Shown here piece by piece: positions 29,636-37,807 of a stretch of DNA of 64,000 nucleotides. Source of the stretch: Citrobacter enshiensis (GTDB lineage Bacteria > Pseudomonadota > Gammaproteobacteria > Enterobacterales > Enterobacteriaceae); assembly GCF_029338175.1 (NCBI RefSeq), contig NZ_CP119862.1, positions 4,248,839 to 4,312,838 on the forward strand, in the 5' to 3' direction. How positions within the stretch are numbered: the first letter of the stretch is position 1; each line of letters starts with the position of its first letter. Under the pieces are notes generated by a model. It had not been told where the DNA came from. It saw nothing but the letters and a program-made list of their open reading frames with translations, and did no database searches. Made by a program: the position numbers and the translations under genes.

Positions 29636-29686
29636 AGACAACACGAGCACTTTTTGCACGGTAATTTGTGATCTTCGCTGCGTTTC

Positions 29687-29698
29687 GGGAACGTTCCC
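29687..29698 (+). promoter_or_regulatory. TreR operator candidate
   Basis: GGGAACGTTCCC is a perfect 12-bp palindrome with the central CG typical of LacI-family operators. It is 77 bp before treB, next to a TGTGATC half-site that may bind CRP (29667-29673), and a TATACT -10 candidate lies at 29721-29726. Confidence 0.7.
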
Positions 29699-29774
29699 AT
29701 TTTAGAAAATGTAACGAAGATATACTCTTGCGGCAGGTTACGACACAACACCACTTCATCTGCCACGGGGCTAA

Positions 29775-31196
29775 ATGATGAGCAAAGTTAAACAAGCTGA
29801 TATCGACCAGCTGATAGCGCTGGTGGGCGGGCGCGATAACATCGCCACGGTGAGCCACTGCATTACTCGCCTGCGCTTCGTTCTCAACCAGCCAGCAAAC
29901 GCTAAACCGAAAGAAATTGAACAATTACCGATGGTTAAAGGCTGTTTCACCAATGCGGGTCAGTTCCAGGTGGTGATTGGCACCGACGTCGGCGACTACT
30001 ACAAAGCCCTGCTGGCGACCACCGGACAGGCCAGCGCCGACAAAGAGCAGGCGAAAAAAGCCGCTCGCCAGAACATGAAATGGCACGAGCAGTTGATCTC
30101 CCACTTCGCCGAGATCTTCTTCCCGCTGTTGCCTGCATTAATCAGCGGTGGTTTGATCCTCGGTTTCCGTAACGTGATTGGCGATCTGCCGATGAGCAAC
30201 GGTCAGACGCTGGCGCAGATGCATCCGTCGCTGAAAACACTTTACGACTTCCTGTGGCTTATCGGCGAAGCGATCTTCTTCTATCTGCCGGTGGGGATCT
30301 GCTGGTCTGCGGTGAAGAAAATGGGCGGAACGCCAATCCTCGGGATCGTCCTCGGCGTGACGCTGGTTTCTCCCCAACTGATGAATGCCTATCTGCTGGG
30401 ACAACAGGTTCCGGAGGTGTGGGACTTTGGCATGTTCAGCATTGCGAAAGTGGGCTATCAGGCGCAGGTGATCCCGGCGTTACTGGCAGGTCTGGCGCTC
30501 GGATTAATTGAAACACGCCTGAAACGCATCGTGCCGGACTACCTCTATCTGGTGGTGGTGCCTGTGTGTTCACTGATTCTGGCGGTCTTCCTCGCGCACG
30601 CGTTGATCGGTCCGTTTGGCCGCATGATTGGCGACGGCGTTGCGTTCGCGGTGCGTCACCTGATGACCGGCAGTTTTGCACCGATTGGTGCGGCGCTATT
30701 CGGCTTCCTTTATGCCCCGCTGGTGATAACGGGCGTCCATCAGACCACGCTGGCTATCGATATGCAGATGATTCAGAGCATGGGCGGTACGCCCGTCTGG
30801 CCGCTGATTGCGCTGTCGAATATCGCTCAGGCGTCCGCCGTTGTCGGCATCATTATTTCCAGCCGCAAACACAACGAACGTGAGATCTCCGTTCCTGCTG
30901 CGATCTCCGCCTATCTTGGGGTGACTGAACCGGCAATGTACGGCATCAACCTGAAATACCGTTTCCCGATGCTGTGCGCGATGATTGGTTCCGGTCTCGC
31001 CGGATTGCTGTGTGGCCTGAACGGCGTCATGGCGAACGGTATCGGCGTCGGCGGCCTGCCGGGAATTCTCTCGATTCAACCGAGCTACTGGCAGGTGTTT
31101 GGCATGGCGATGGTGGTCGCGATCGTCATTCCGATGGTGCTGACCTCTGTCGTCTATCAGCGCAAGTACCGTCAGGGCACGTTGCAGGTCGTCTAA
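29775..31196 (+). CDS. treB: Trehalose-specific PTS EIIBC
   Basis: TreB imports trehalose and phosphorylates it to trehalose 6-phosphate, using EIIA-Glc (Crr). It has 473 aa. The EIIB domain is N-terminal, with the phosphorylated Cys29 in SHCITRLRF. The EIIC domain (about 110-465) is strongly hydrophobic, with a conserved GVTEPAMYG near 380. It is the first gene of treBC, controlled by TreR and probably CRP. Confidence 0.96.
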   Translation: MMSKVKQADIDQLIALVGGRDNIATVSHCITRLRFVLNQPANAKPKEIEQLPMVKGCFTNAGQFQVVIGTDVGDYYKALLATTGQASADKEQAKKAARQNMKWHEQLISHFAEIFFPLLPALISGGLILGFRNVIGDLPMSNGQTLAQMHPSLKTLYDFLWLIGEAIFFYLPVGICWSAVKKMGGTPILGIVLGVTLVSPQLMNAYLLGQQVPEVWDFGMFSIAKVGYQAQVIPALLAGLALGLIETRLKRIVPDYLYLVVVPVCSLILAVFLAHALIGPFGRMIGDGVAFAVRHLMTGSFAPIGAALFGFLYAPLVITGVHQTTLAIDMQMIQSMGGTPVWPLIALSNIAQASAVVGIIISSRKHNEREISVPAAISAYLGVTEPAMYGINLKYRFPMLCAMIGSGLAGLLCGLNGVMANGIGVGGLPGILSIQPSYWQVFGMAMVVAIVIPMVLTSVVYQRKYRQGTLQVV

Positions 31197-31204
31197 TTTT
31201 TTGT

Positions 31205-31222
31205 GGGGCGCCGTTGCGCCCC
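31205..31222 (+). other. Intercistronic hairpin between treB and treC
   Basis: GGGGCGC-CGTT-GCGCCCC is a 7-bp stem with a 4-nt loop. It lacks a downstream T-tract and probably stabilises treB mRNA. Confidence 0.5.
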
Positions 31223-31247
31223 ATTGCATTTGTTCCAGGAAAAAATA

Positions 31248-32903
31248 ATGAACACCCTTCCCCACTGGTGGCAAAACGGCGTTATTTACCAGATCTATCC
31301 CAGGAGTTTTCAGGACACCACCGGCAGCGGCACGGGCGATTTACGCGGCGTCACGCAGCGCCTCGACTATCTGCAAAAATTGGGCGTAGACGCTATCTGG
31401 CTGACGCCGTTCTACGTATCTCCGCAGATTGATAACGGCTACGACGTGGCCGACTATATGGCGATTGATCCCGCCTACGGTACGCTGGATGACTTCGATG
31501 AGCTGGTCGCGCAGGCAAAAACACGCGGCATCCGTATTATTCTGGATATGGTGTTTAACCATACGTCGACGCAGCACGCCTGGTTTCGCGAAGCGCTCAA
31601 TAAAGAGAGTCCGTATCGCCAGTTCTATATCTGGCGCGACGGAACGCCGGATGAGCGGCCCAACAACTGGCGCTCAAAGTTTGGCGGTTACGCCTGGGAC
31701 TGGCACGCCGACAGTGAGCAATATTATCTGCACCTCTTTGCACCAGAGCAGGCCGACCTGAACTGGGAGAATCCTGCGGTCCGCGCCGAATTGAAAAAAG
31801 TCTGCGAATTCTGGGCCGATCGCGGCGTCGATGGCCTGCGTCTGGACGTGGTGAACCTGATTTCAAAAAATCAGGATTTCCCGCACGATCCCAACGGCGA
31901 TGGCCGCCGTTTTTATACCGACGGCCCGCGTGTGCATGAATTCTTACACGAGATGAATCGCGATGTGTTTACCCCGCGTGGATTAATGACCGTTGGCGAA
32001 ATGTCTTCCACCACCCTGGAACACTGCCAACGCTATGCCGCGCTGGAGGGCAGCGAACTGTCGATGACCTTTAATTTTCACCATTTGAAAGTCGATTACC
32101 CCGGCGGCGAAAAATGGACGCTGGCGAAACCCGATTATGTGGCATTAAAAGCGCTGTTCCGCCACTGGCAGCAGGGGATGCACAACATCGCCTGGAATGC
32201 GCTGTTCTGGTGTAATCACGACCAGCCGCGCATCGTCTCGCGATTTGGCGATGAAAACGAATACCGGGTTCCGGCAGCGAAAATGCTGGCCATGGTGCTG
32301 CACGGCATGCAAGGCACGCCCTACATTTACCAGGGCGAAGAGATCGGGATGACCAATCCGCATTTCACCCGCATCACCGACTACCGTGACGTAGAAAGCC
32401 ACAACATGTTTGCCGAGCGACTCGCCCAGCATCAGGATGCTGATGAACTGCTGGCCATTCTCGCCAGCAAATCGCGCGACAACAGCCGCACGCCAATGCA
32501 GTGGGATAACAGTAAAAATGCCGGTTTCACGCACGGCACGCCGTGGATAAACCTGTGCGACAACTATGCGGAGATTAACGTCACGTCAGCGCTGGCGGAT
32601 AAAGACTCCGTCTTTTATACCTACCAACAGCTGATTACACTGCGCAAAAAAGAGCCGATTCTGACCTGGGGCGACTACCAGGATCTGTTACCGAACAGCC
32701 CACATTTGTGGTGTTATCGTCGTGAATGGCAGGGGCAGCAGCTATTGGTTATCGCCAATCTGAGCCATGAATGTCAGGACTGGCAACCTGCGCAATGCTG
32801 CGGAAACTGGCAGGTTTTACTGCATAACTACGATGAGGTCGCCCGCCTTCCCGGCCCCATGACGCTGCGACCTTTTGAAGCGGTCTGGTGGTTGCTGAAA
32901 TAA
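31248..32903 (+). CDS. treC: Trehalose-6-phosphate hydrolase
   Basis: TreC splits trehalose 6-phosphate to glucose and glucose 6-phosphate. It is a GH13 alpha-glucosidase of 551 aa. The start at 31248 (MNTLPHWWQNGVIYQIYPRS) has a CAGGAA site. Conserved regions are DMVFNHTS near 98-105, the nucleophile in GLRLDVVNL near 200, the acid/base Glu in VGEMSS near 250 and NHDQPR near 320. It is the second gene of treBC. A gene-free tract follows. Confidence 0.96.
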   Translation: MNTLPHWWQNGVIYQIYPRSFQDTTGSGTGDLRGVTQRLDYLQKLGVDAIWLTPFYVSPQIDNGYDVADYMAIDPAYGTLDDFDELVAQAKTRGIRIILDMVFNHTSTQHAWFREALNKESPYRQFYIWRDGTPDERPNNWRSKFGGYAWDWHADSEQYYLHLFAPEQADLNWENPAVRAELKKVCEFWADRGVDGLRLDVVNLISKNQDFPHDPNGDGRRFYTDGPRVHEFLHEMNRDVFTPRGLMTVGEMSSTTLEHCQRYAALEGSELSMTFNFHHLKVDYPGGEKWTLAKPDYVALKALFRHWQQGMHNIAWNALFWCNHDQPRIVSRFGDENEYRVPAAKMLAMVLHGMQGTPYIYQGEEIGMTNPHFTRITDYRDVESHNMFAERLAQHQDADELLAILASKSRDNSRTPMQWDNSKNAGFTHGTPWINLCDNYAEINVTSALADKDSVFYTYQQLITLRKKEPILTWGDYQDLLPNSPHLWCYRREWQGQQLLVIANLSHECQDWQPAQCCGNWQVLLHNYDEVARLPGPMTLRPFEAVWWLLK

Positions 32904-32911
32904 AAAGCGGG

Positions 32912-32920
32912 ATGCAGATA
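32912..32920 (+). repeat. 9-bp direct repeat, left copy
   Basis: ATGCAGATA occurs here and again at 33642-33650. The copies flank the inverted element at 32926-33639, with 5 and 2 bases between them and its ends. It could be a target-site duplication or, since the right copy lies in a hairpin, chance. Confidence 0.35.
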
Positions 32921-33026
32921 CGATGATGCTGGTCAGTTCAGAAATCAGGGAGAACCTGTCACTCTGGTGAAGGGTGACGTTCACCTTATGTCCACTGCTT
33001 CTCTGCAATCACCCTACCTGTGAACG

Positions 33027-33058
33027 TGCAAGGGAGGCTCGCCGCCGCCTCCCTTGCA
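33027..33058 (-). ncRNA. Copy A, hairpin 4
   Basis: TGCAAGGGAGGC (33027-33038) pairs with GCCTCCCTTGCA (33047-33058), a 12-bp stem. The matching copy-B hairpin is at 33477-33503; the two keep pairing with different bases. RNA status is inferred. Confidence 0.45.
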
Positions 33059-33135
33059 ACCCTGGCTCCCGGCGGGAAAATCGTCGCTTCGCGATATATT
33101 CGCCTTATTCCGTCTGCCTTTCGGGTCGGGGTCGA

Positions 33136-33153
33136 GCCTGCATCCTTGCAGGC
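33136..33153 (-). ncRNA. Copy A, hairpin 2
   Basis: GCCTGCA (33136-33142) pairs with TGCAGGC (33147-33153). On the minus strand the loop is AGGA. RNA status is inferred. Confidence 0.4.
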
Positions 33154-33161
33154 CGTCCCCT

Positions 33162-33183
33162 CCGCCCGCGTCCCTGCGGGCGG
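33162..33183 (-). ncRNA. Copy A, hairpin 1
   Basis: CCGCCCGC (33162-33169) pairs with GCGGGCGG (33176-33183). It matches copy-B hairpin 1 (33350-33371) with different outer pairs (CCG/CGG against GAA/TTC). Confidence 0.45.
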
Positions 33184-33349
33184 CCCCGGTCAGCCGTCAA
33201 CGTCTCATCGATTTTCAGCCGGACCGTGGTGTCGCTTCCGAATTCTGACTTTCAGTGATTTCCGTTTGGCTGTTTAAACAACAACGCAGGTGGTCAGGTG
33301 TGGGGAGAGTCCGGCCGAAAATTGCCGACGTGTTTCCGTAAGGCCGGGG

Positions 33350-33371
33350 GAACCCGCAGGGATGCGGGTTC
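33350..33371 (+). ncRNA. Copy B, hairpin 1
   Basis: GAACCCGCA-GGGA-TGCGGGTTC is a 9-bp stem with a GNRA-type GGGA loop on the plus strand. The loop supports an RNA transcribed in this direction. Confidence 0.45.
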
Positions 33372-33372
33372 A

Positions 33373-33405
33373 GGGCGCGTTTTACAGGGATGTTACCTCG
33401 CGCCC
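33373..33405 (+). ncRNA. Copy B, hairpin 2
   Basis: GGGCGCG (33373-33379) pairs with CGCGCCC (33399-33405). The loop region contains AGGGAT, aligned to AAGGAT in copy A. Confidence 0.4.
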
Positions 33406-33476
33406 GACCCGGTAGCCTAGAGGAATAAACGGAGGGGACCGCGAAGCGGCAATTTTCCTGCCGGGAGCCGGGATTG

Positions 33477-33503
33477 TTAAGGGTGCGGCGATAGCACCCT
33501 TAA
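33477..33503 (+). ncRNA. Copy B, hairpin 4
   Basis: TTAAGGGTGC pairs with GCACCCTTAA around GGCGATA. The copy-A counterpart also has a loop beginning GGCG but a stem of different sequence. Confidence 0.45.
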
Positions 33504-33641
33504 CCCGTTCACGGGGCATGAAATACCAGAGAAGCGAAGAACATGAAGTGAACGGAACCCTTCGCAAAATCAGCATGTTGTCAGTTCTGGGTAAATGCCA
33601 CATGGCTTTTCGGTTTGCCAGCGCTTAACTGACCAGCATTA

Positions 33642-33668
33642 ATGCAGATAAGATAATTTTATCTGCAT
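33642..33668. terminator. Bidirectional terminator-like hairpin
   Basis: ATGCAGATAA (33642-33651) pairs with TTATCTGCAT (33659-33668). It is 64 bp past the stop of the ion channel gene on the minus strand and contains the right copy of the 9-bp direct repeat. Confidence 0.55.
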
Positions 33669-33731
33669 CTCTCAGAGAAAAGTAAACGCACGCTACCGGT
33701 GTCTATTCCGCGATGAGGTTTGCCACCCGCG

Positions 33732-34157
33732 TTATTGAGTTTGCCCGAGCAGCTTACGAATATGATGTTGTAAGACCGCCAGCATGCTGGCACCAGACAG
33801 ACCAATCATCATCGCCCCATTCACTGCCTCGAGTACGCCAAACAACTTCCACTTTGCACTCATCACGATATCGCCATAACCGAGCGTGGCAAAGTTAACG
33901 CCTGAATGGTAAACAGCCTCTTTGAGCGTTGAAAACTCCCCCAGCCACAGGAATAAAATCCCCCATAGCAGGATTTGCAGCAGATTGCCCATCAGCACGA
34001 TGGTAATGATGCCAAACAACGCCAGCACCCCGGCTATCATCCCTTCTCGATGGTGAAAACGTTTGATGTAAAAACGAATACAGCCAATAGAAACCCACGA
34101 CTGTAACAACATATTCAGCAGGATGACGGGCATCCCAGTGACTAAAACCAGCAACAT
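33732..34157 (-). CDS. Two-helix ion channel protein (potassium-channel type)
   Basis: A 141-aa membrane protein with three to four hydrophobic segments. The pore motif FATLGYGDIVM sits between the last two, so it belongs to the Ion_trans_2 group, where TLGYGD is the K+ selectivity filter. The start at 34157 (MLLVLVTGMP) has a GGGAGA site. The longer frame reaches into the upstream gene. It is the last gene of the minus-strand membrane operon, one base after the DUF2955 stop. A channel in an efflux operon may balance charge, but this is inference. No regulatory RCK domain is present. Confidence 0.8.
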   Translation of the reverse strand: MLLVLVTGMPVILLNMLLQSWVSIGCIRFYIKRFHHREGMIAGVLALFGIITIVLMGNLLQILLWGILFLWLGEFSTLKEAVYHSGVNFATLGYGDIVMSAKWKLFGVLEAVNGAMMIGLSGASMLAVLQHHIRKLLGQTQ

Positions 34158-34158
34158 A

Positions 34159-35181
34159 TTAATCTCCCGGAGTGGCTTCTGGCGCAGGCCGACCACTCGG
34201 GCGCCAGCGTTCAAAAATCACAACACATGCCCAACCATAGAGGGCAACGGCAACATACAAAGAGCAACGCATCGCAGACGCCAACCAGACATCTTTGCCG
34301 GCAGCACTATCCTGAATGGCGGGACCAAACAAGATGAGGCAGGTGACCCAGGCGTTGCTCCAAAAGGAGGGGGTGAACCGGTTTGCGACCAGTCGCACCA
34401 TGCGTCGTGCCACCCAAAGACTGACCAGCGCAAGCCACAGCACCAGCATCAAAAGCGAGGGCCAAAGACTTAAGCCAAACCACAACACCACGGCTAACAG
34501 CGCGCCCATCAGGGTCGACAACACCAGCTCACGCCCCACCTGTTTTGCCGCCAGCGTGTTGGTTTGTTGTGCAAGCATCACTGTTTTCATCACCGCCGGA
34601 ATATAGAAAGCGGGATTACTCAACGCCAACAGCCAGACTGGCAGCACAATAAGCACCGCGCGCAGGGCCAGGTGATGGGGTGACTGCGGCGCAACATAGG
34701 CTTTTCCCGCCGAGGCGGGTGTTGCCTGCGGTGGAAAGACGACCAGAGCAATCCGGTTAACCACCGTGCCAATGATGATGCCAAGTCCCATCATCTGGGC
34801 GATGCCGACGGCAAGGGATTGCTCAATCAGCCCGGCGATCGGAATGATGGTGACCGCCGTGGTAAGCAACATCGCCTGAGTGCCCTTCCCTGCAAGCCAC
34901 ATCTGCATCAGCAGGTAAAGCAACAGCGCGGTCAGCAGGAGTGCGGGCAACGGATAGTGCGTTAACAAAGGCACTATCAATACCCCACCCATCATGGTTG
35001 CCATCAGCCCAAGGCCCGCCACTATCCCTTTCTTGAGGGGTAACGGCTTGCCCTGACAGAGTACAATCCAGGCCATGATGCACCCCAGATGAGGCATAGG
35101 CAGTGCGAGGCTATAACAGGCCAGCGCGGCAATCGCGGTTCCGCAGCTGATCCTCAGTACCGCACGATCTCCGTTATGCAT
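34159..35181 (-). CDS. DUF2955-family (FUSC-like) inner-membrane protein
   Basis: A 340-aa protein with about ten hydrophobic segments in two clusters, joined by a short polar loop near 150-170. It resembles DUF2955/FUSC proteins, relatives of the AaeB-type aromatic acid exporters. It directly follows a HlyD-type adaptor gene and a NodT-type outer-membrane gene, which is the usual setting for this family. It probably forms the inner-membrane part of a tripartite efflux pump. The substrate is unknown. Confidence 0.8.
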   Translation of the reverse strand: MHNGDRAVLRISCGTAIAALACYSLALPMPHLGCIMAWIVLCQGKPLPLKKGIVAGLGLMATMMGGVLIVPLLTHYPLPALLLTALLLYLLMQMWLAGKGTQAMLLTTAVTIIPIAGLIEQSLAVGIAQMMGLGIIIGTVVNRIALVVFPPQATPASAGKAYVAPQSPHHLALRAVLIVLPVWLLALSNPAFYIPAVMKTVMLAQQTNTLAAKQVGRELVLSTLMGALLAVVLWFGLSLWPSLLMLVLWLALVSLWVARRMVRLVANRFTPSFWSNAWVTCLILFGPAIQDSAAGKDVWLASAMRCSLYVAVALYGWACVVIFERWRPSGRPAPEATPGD

Positions 35182-35192
35182 AGCGCAGCACC

Positions 35193-36287
35193 TTAGTAGA
35201 TATACGAGAACACGCTCATCAACCGTATGTAGACGCTACCTAAAACGCTCATCAAGCCGCTGCCATTCGCGTAGACCAGCACATCTGCTTGTCCGCCCGC
35301 CCGTAAACTGTCGACCGGGGGAAAATCATCTTTAGAAAACGCCACCTTGACGGGGAAACGCTGGGCCTGACGTAACCAGTCACGGTTATTGTCGATAGTC
35401 GGCAATACCCCCGCTGGCTGGCTTTGCGTTGCACTGACGCCATAGCCAATGCTGCGCACCTGCCCTTTGTAAACGTGCCCCGGTTGGCTATCGAGCAGAA
35501 TGGCGACTTCATCGCCAGGATTCACATTGCCGAGGTTGTTCTCTGTCATGTCCGCACTGATCCAGACATCGTTGATGGCAACCAGGGTCATTACCGGTGC
35601 TCCCGCGCCAAGAAACTGCCCCACATCAGTGCGCAAATCAGTCACCAGGCCACGGTTGGTCGCCACAATCACGGTATTTTTCCGGTCAAGTTCGGCTTTA
35701 CGAACCGCCGAACGCGCGCTGAGCAGTTGTGAATTATTGTCGCCCTCTTCCCCCGCCATTTCGGTTACACGCCGTACATCAGCCGCCGCAGCCGCCATCT
35801 GGCTACGCGCGGTTTCACGCGTGGCTTGCGCCACTTCAAGACGGCGGACTGAAATGGTGCCGGGATCTTCTCGGTACAAACGCTCCTGGCGTTCCGCGTC
35901 TTTCGCGGCATTCTGGTAAGCGGCGGTCGCGGCCTGCAGGCCCGCTTTGGCAGCGGCAATGGCTTCATTGTTTGCCTTGACCGAACTTAATACCGTTTCA
36001 TAGTCTGAACGCGCGCGTGACAAGGCGATGTCGTAAGGCTCGGGATCAAGTTCAAACAACCGATCCCCTGGCGCCACTTGCTGATTGTCGCGCACATAGA
36101 CTTTTTGAATTTGCCCGGCGACCTCAGAAGAGACAGGAATAACAAACGCCTGAATTCTGGCCTGCGAGGTATAGGGCGTGAGCCGGTCGGCCGCTAAATA
36201 CCAGCACAGCAGCACCACGATCACGGCGAGGAGACTTATCACGCCACGACGACTCGCTTGTCCCGCCGGGGATGAGGGTTCGGTCAT
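35193..36287 (-). CDS. HlyD/EmrA-type periplasmic adaptor
   Basis: A 364-aa membrane fusion protein. One N-terminal membrane anchor is at about 14-34. A lipoyl half-motif (VSSEVAGQIQKVYVRDNQQV) follows, then a helical hairpin at about 85-205, the second lipoyl half (NRGLVTDLRT) and a beta-barrel domain. It should bridge the DUF2955 protein and the NodT channel. Its ATG overlaps the stop of the NodT gene as ATGA, so translation is coupled. Confidence 0.88.
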   Translation of the reverse strand: MTEPSSPAGQASRRGVISLLAVIVVLLCWYLAADRLTPYTSQARIQAFVIPVSSEVAGQIQKVYVRDNQQVAPGDRLFELDPEPYDIALSRARSDYETVLSSVKANNEAIAAAKAGLQAATAAYQNAAKDAERQERLYREDPGTISVRRLEVAQATRETARSQMAAAAADVRRVTEMAGEEGDNNSQLLSARSAVRKAELDRKNTVIVATNRGLVTDLRTDVGQFLGAGAPVMTLVAINDVWISADMTENNLGNVNPGDEVAILLDSQPGHVYKGQVRSIGYGVSATQSQPAGVLPTIDNNRDWLRQAQRFPVKVAFSKDDFPPVDSLRAGGQADVLVYANGSGLMSVLGSVYIRLMSVFSYIY

Positions 36288-37807
36288 TGCTTTTTACCTT
36301 CTTTAAGATCAGTTGCTGCTGGCAGAGGCGCGTCTAACAGAGGGATCCAGTCCTCCCGCTGACGTAAATGCGCATCGGTTTGTGGATCAACCAACGGACG
36401 TTGCCGCCCGCTTTCCCAACCGCCGCCCAGCGCTTTGTACAGCGTTATCAGGTCACGCATCAGCGCACCACGGCTGTTCACCAGGCGCTCCTGTTGATTG
36501 AACAAGGCGCGTTGCGAATCCAGTACTCGCTGGAAATCGGCCATCCCTTCCCGATATTGCGTATTCGCAATCTCCAGTGAACGGGTCGCCGCCTCTCCCG
36601 TTTGGCTCAGGAGCTCAATCTCGTCTTTGCCATTGGCGTAGGCGATCGCGGCATCATCGACTTCACGTGCTGCCTGAAACACGACGTCACGATAGCGTTC
36701 ATGCAGTTGCAAGAAGCGGGAATCCTGCACCAGAACCTGGTTGCCAAGCCGCCCTTGATCGAGCAAATTCCAGCTAAACGTAGGGCCAGCCACCCAGGAC
36801 AGCGTGCTGCTCGTCCCACTGCGCGCACTGATTCCCACACTGCCAATCAGTGAAATAGAAGGATAGAGCTCACTTTCTGCCACCCCGATAAGGGCCGACT
36901 GGGCAGCCAGTTGCCGTTCGGCAACCCGCACATCGGGTCGACGGCGCAACAGATCGGCAGGCAACTCAGACACCAATGCCAGATTGCCCTGTGGAAGTAC
37001 CCCGGTATTGCTCGCCATTTCAGGCAATGGGCCGGGTTTACGCGCAAGCAGCACACTGAGCGCGTTTTGACTCTGACGCAGGCTGGTTTCCAGTTGCGGG
37101 ATACTGGAGAGTGTTGAGAGGTATTGGGTTTTCGCTTGCTGCACGTCAAGCTCAGCACTGTTGCCGCTGAGGAACAGACGCTCGGTGATTTGCAGACTGC
37201 GTTGCTGAATTTCGGCGTTGCTGCGGGTAATTTGCAGTCGCGCTTCTAAGGTGCGGATATTCACATACAGTTGCGCCACTTGCGCAGCCATCAGCACCTG
37301 AATATCGTCATACTGCGCGAGGGTGGCGAAGTAACTCGCATCGGCAGATTCCACGCCGCGCTGGAACTTACCCCAAAAATCGATCTCCCAGCCCAGATTA
37401 AAATCGGCGCTATAGCTGGTGGTGTCATTGTAACGACCATCACGACGCGTGCCGCCCGTGATCACCTCACCCGTACCCACCGTCGCCTGCGGCCCCAGCA
37501 GACTTTCGGCAATGCCTAATTGTGCGCGTGACTCAAGCAAGCGCAGACCGGCAATCTTAACATCCGGGTTTTTGCGCAGCGCTTCATTGATAAGTGCGGT
37601 TAGCGTGGGGTCATTGAGTTGCGTCCACCACTGGTCATAATTTTGTGTGGAGCCGTTGGCGGCCGTACTTTTGGTCTTCGCCTGCCACTGGTCCAGCTCC
37701 GGGACTTGCGGCGATTTATAGTCTGGCCCCAGGGTGGTACACGCGCTCAACAGCAGGCAGGCGCCTCCTGTCAACAGGAGACGCCCAACGCGACGGTCAT
37801 TGAACAT
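36284..37807 (-). CDS. NodT-family outer-membrane efflux lipoprotein
   Basis: A 507-aa RND/MFS-type outer-membrane factor. The N-terminus has a lipoprotein signal with the lipobox LLLSAC and mature Cys at about residue 23. Two OEP repeats of long amphipathic helices follow. ATG at 37807 is preferred; a GTG three codons earlier is possible. It overlaps the end of the AI-2E permease gene by 11 bp and the adaptor gene by 4 bp. It probably forms the exit duct of the pump. Confidence 0.9.
   Translation of the reverse strand: MFNDRRVGRLLLTGGACLLLSACTTLGPDYKSPQVPELDQWQAKTKSTAANGSTQNYDQWWTQLNDPTLTALINEALRKNPDVKIAGLRLLESRAQLGIAESLLGPQATVGTGEVITGGTRRDGRYNDTTSYSADFNLGWEIDFWGKFQRGVESADASYFATLAQYDDIQVLMAAQVAQLYVNIRTLEARLQITRSNAEIQQRSLQITERLFLSGNSAELDVQQAKTQYLSTLSSIPQLETSLRQSQNALSVLLARKPGPLPEMASNTGVLPQGNLALVSELPADLLRRRPDVRVAERQLAAQSALIGVAESELYPSISLIGSVGISARSGTSSTLSWVAGPTFSWNLLDQGRLGNQVLVQDSRFLQLHERYRDVVFQAAREVDDAAIAYANGKDEIELLSQTGEAATRSLEIANTQYREGMADFQRVLDSQRALFNQQERLVNSRGALMRDLITLYKALGGGWESGRQRPLVDPQTDAHLRQREDWIPLLDAPLPAATDLKEGKKQ

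Larger units (their letters stand above)
32926..33639. mobile_element. Two inverted copies of a structured element with terminal repeats
   Basis: ATGCTGGTCAGTT (32926-32938) is the exact inverse of AACTGACCAGCAT (33627-33639). Inside lie two diverged copies of one sequence, facing each other: copy A on the minus strand (about 33189 to 32926) and copy B on the plus strand (about 33345 to 33639). Four hairpins line up between the copies, and several stems differ in sequence but keep pairing. No transposase is present. Short frames such as 33020-33277 (+) and the reverse of B (33382-33603, minus) encode related peptides with APG-KI-ASR and YRVG or FRVG motifs. These remind me of Phage_ASH-type P4 peptides but may be by-products of the fold. 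The function is unknown. Confidence 0.6.

Noticed and set aside
32974-33258. 94-aa Arg/Pro/Cys-rich plus-strand frame after treC
   Set aside because: It lies in the hairpin-rich inverted element and has no coding character; the structured-element reading explains it better.
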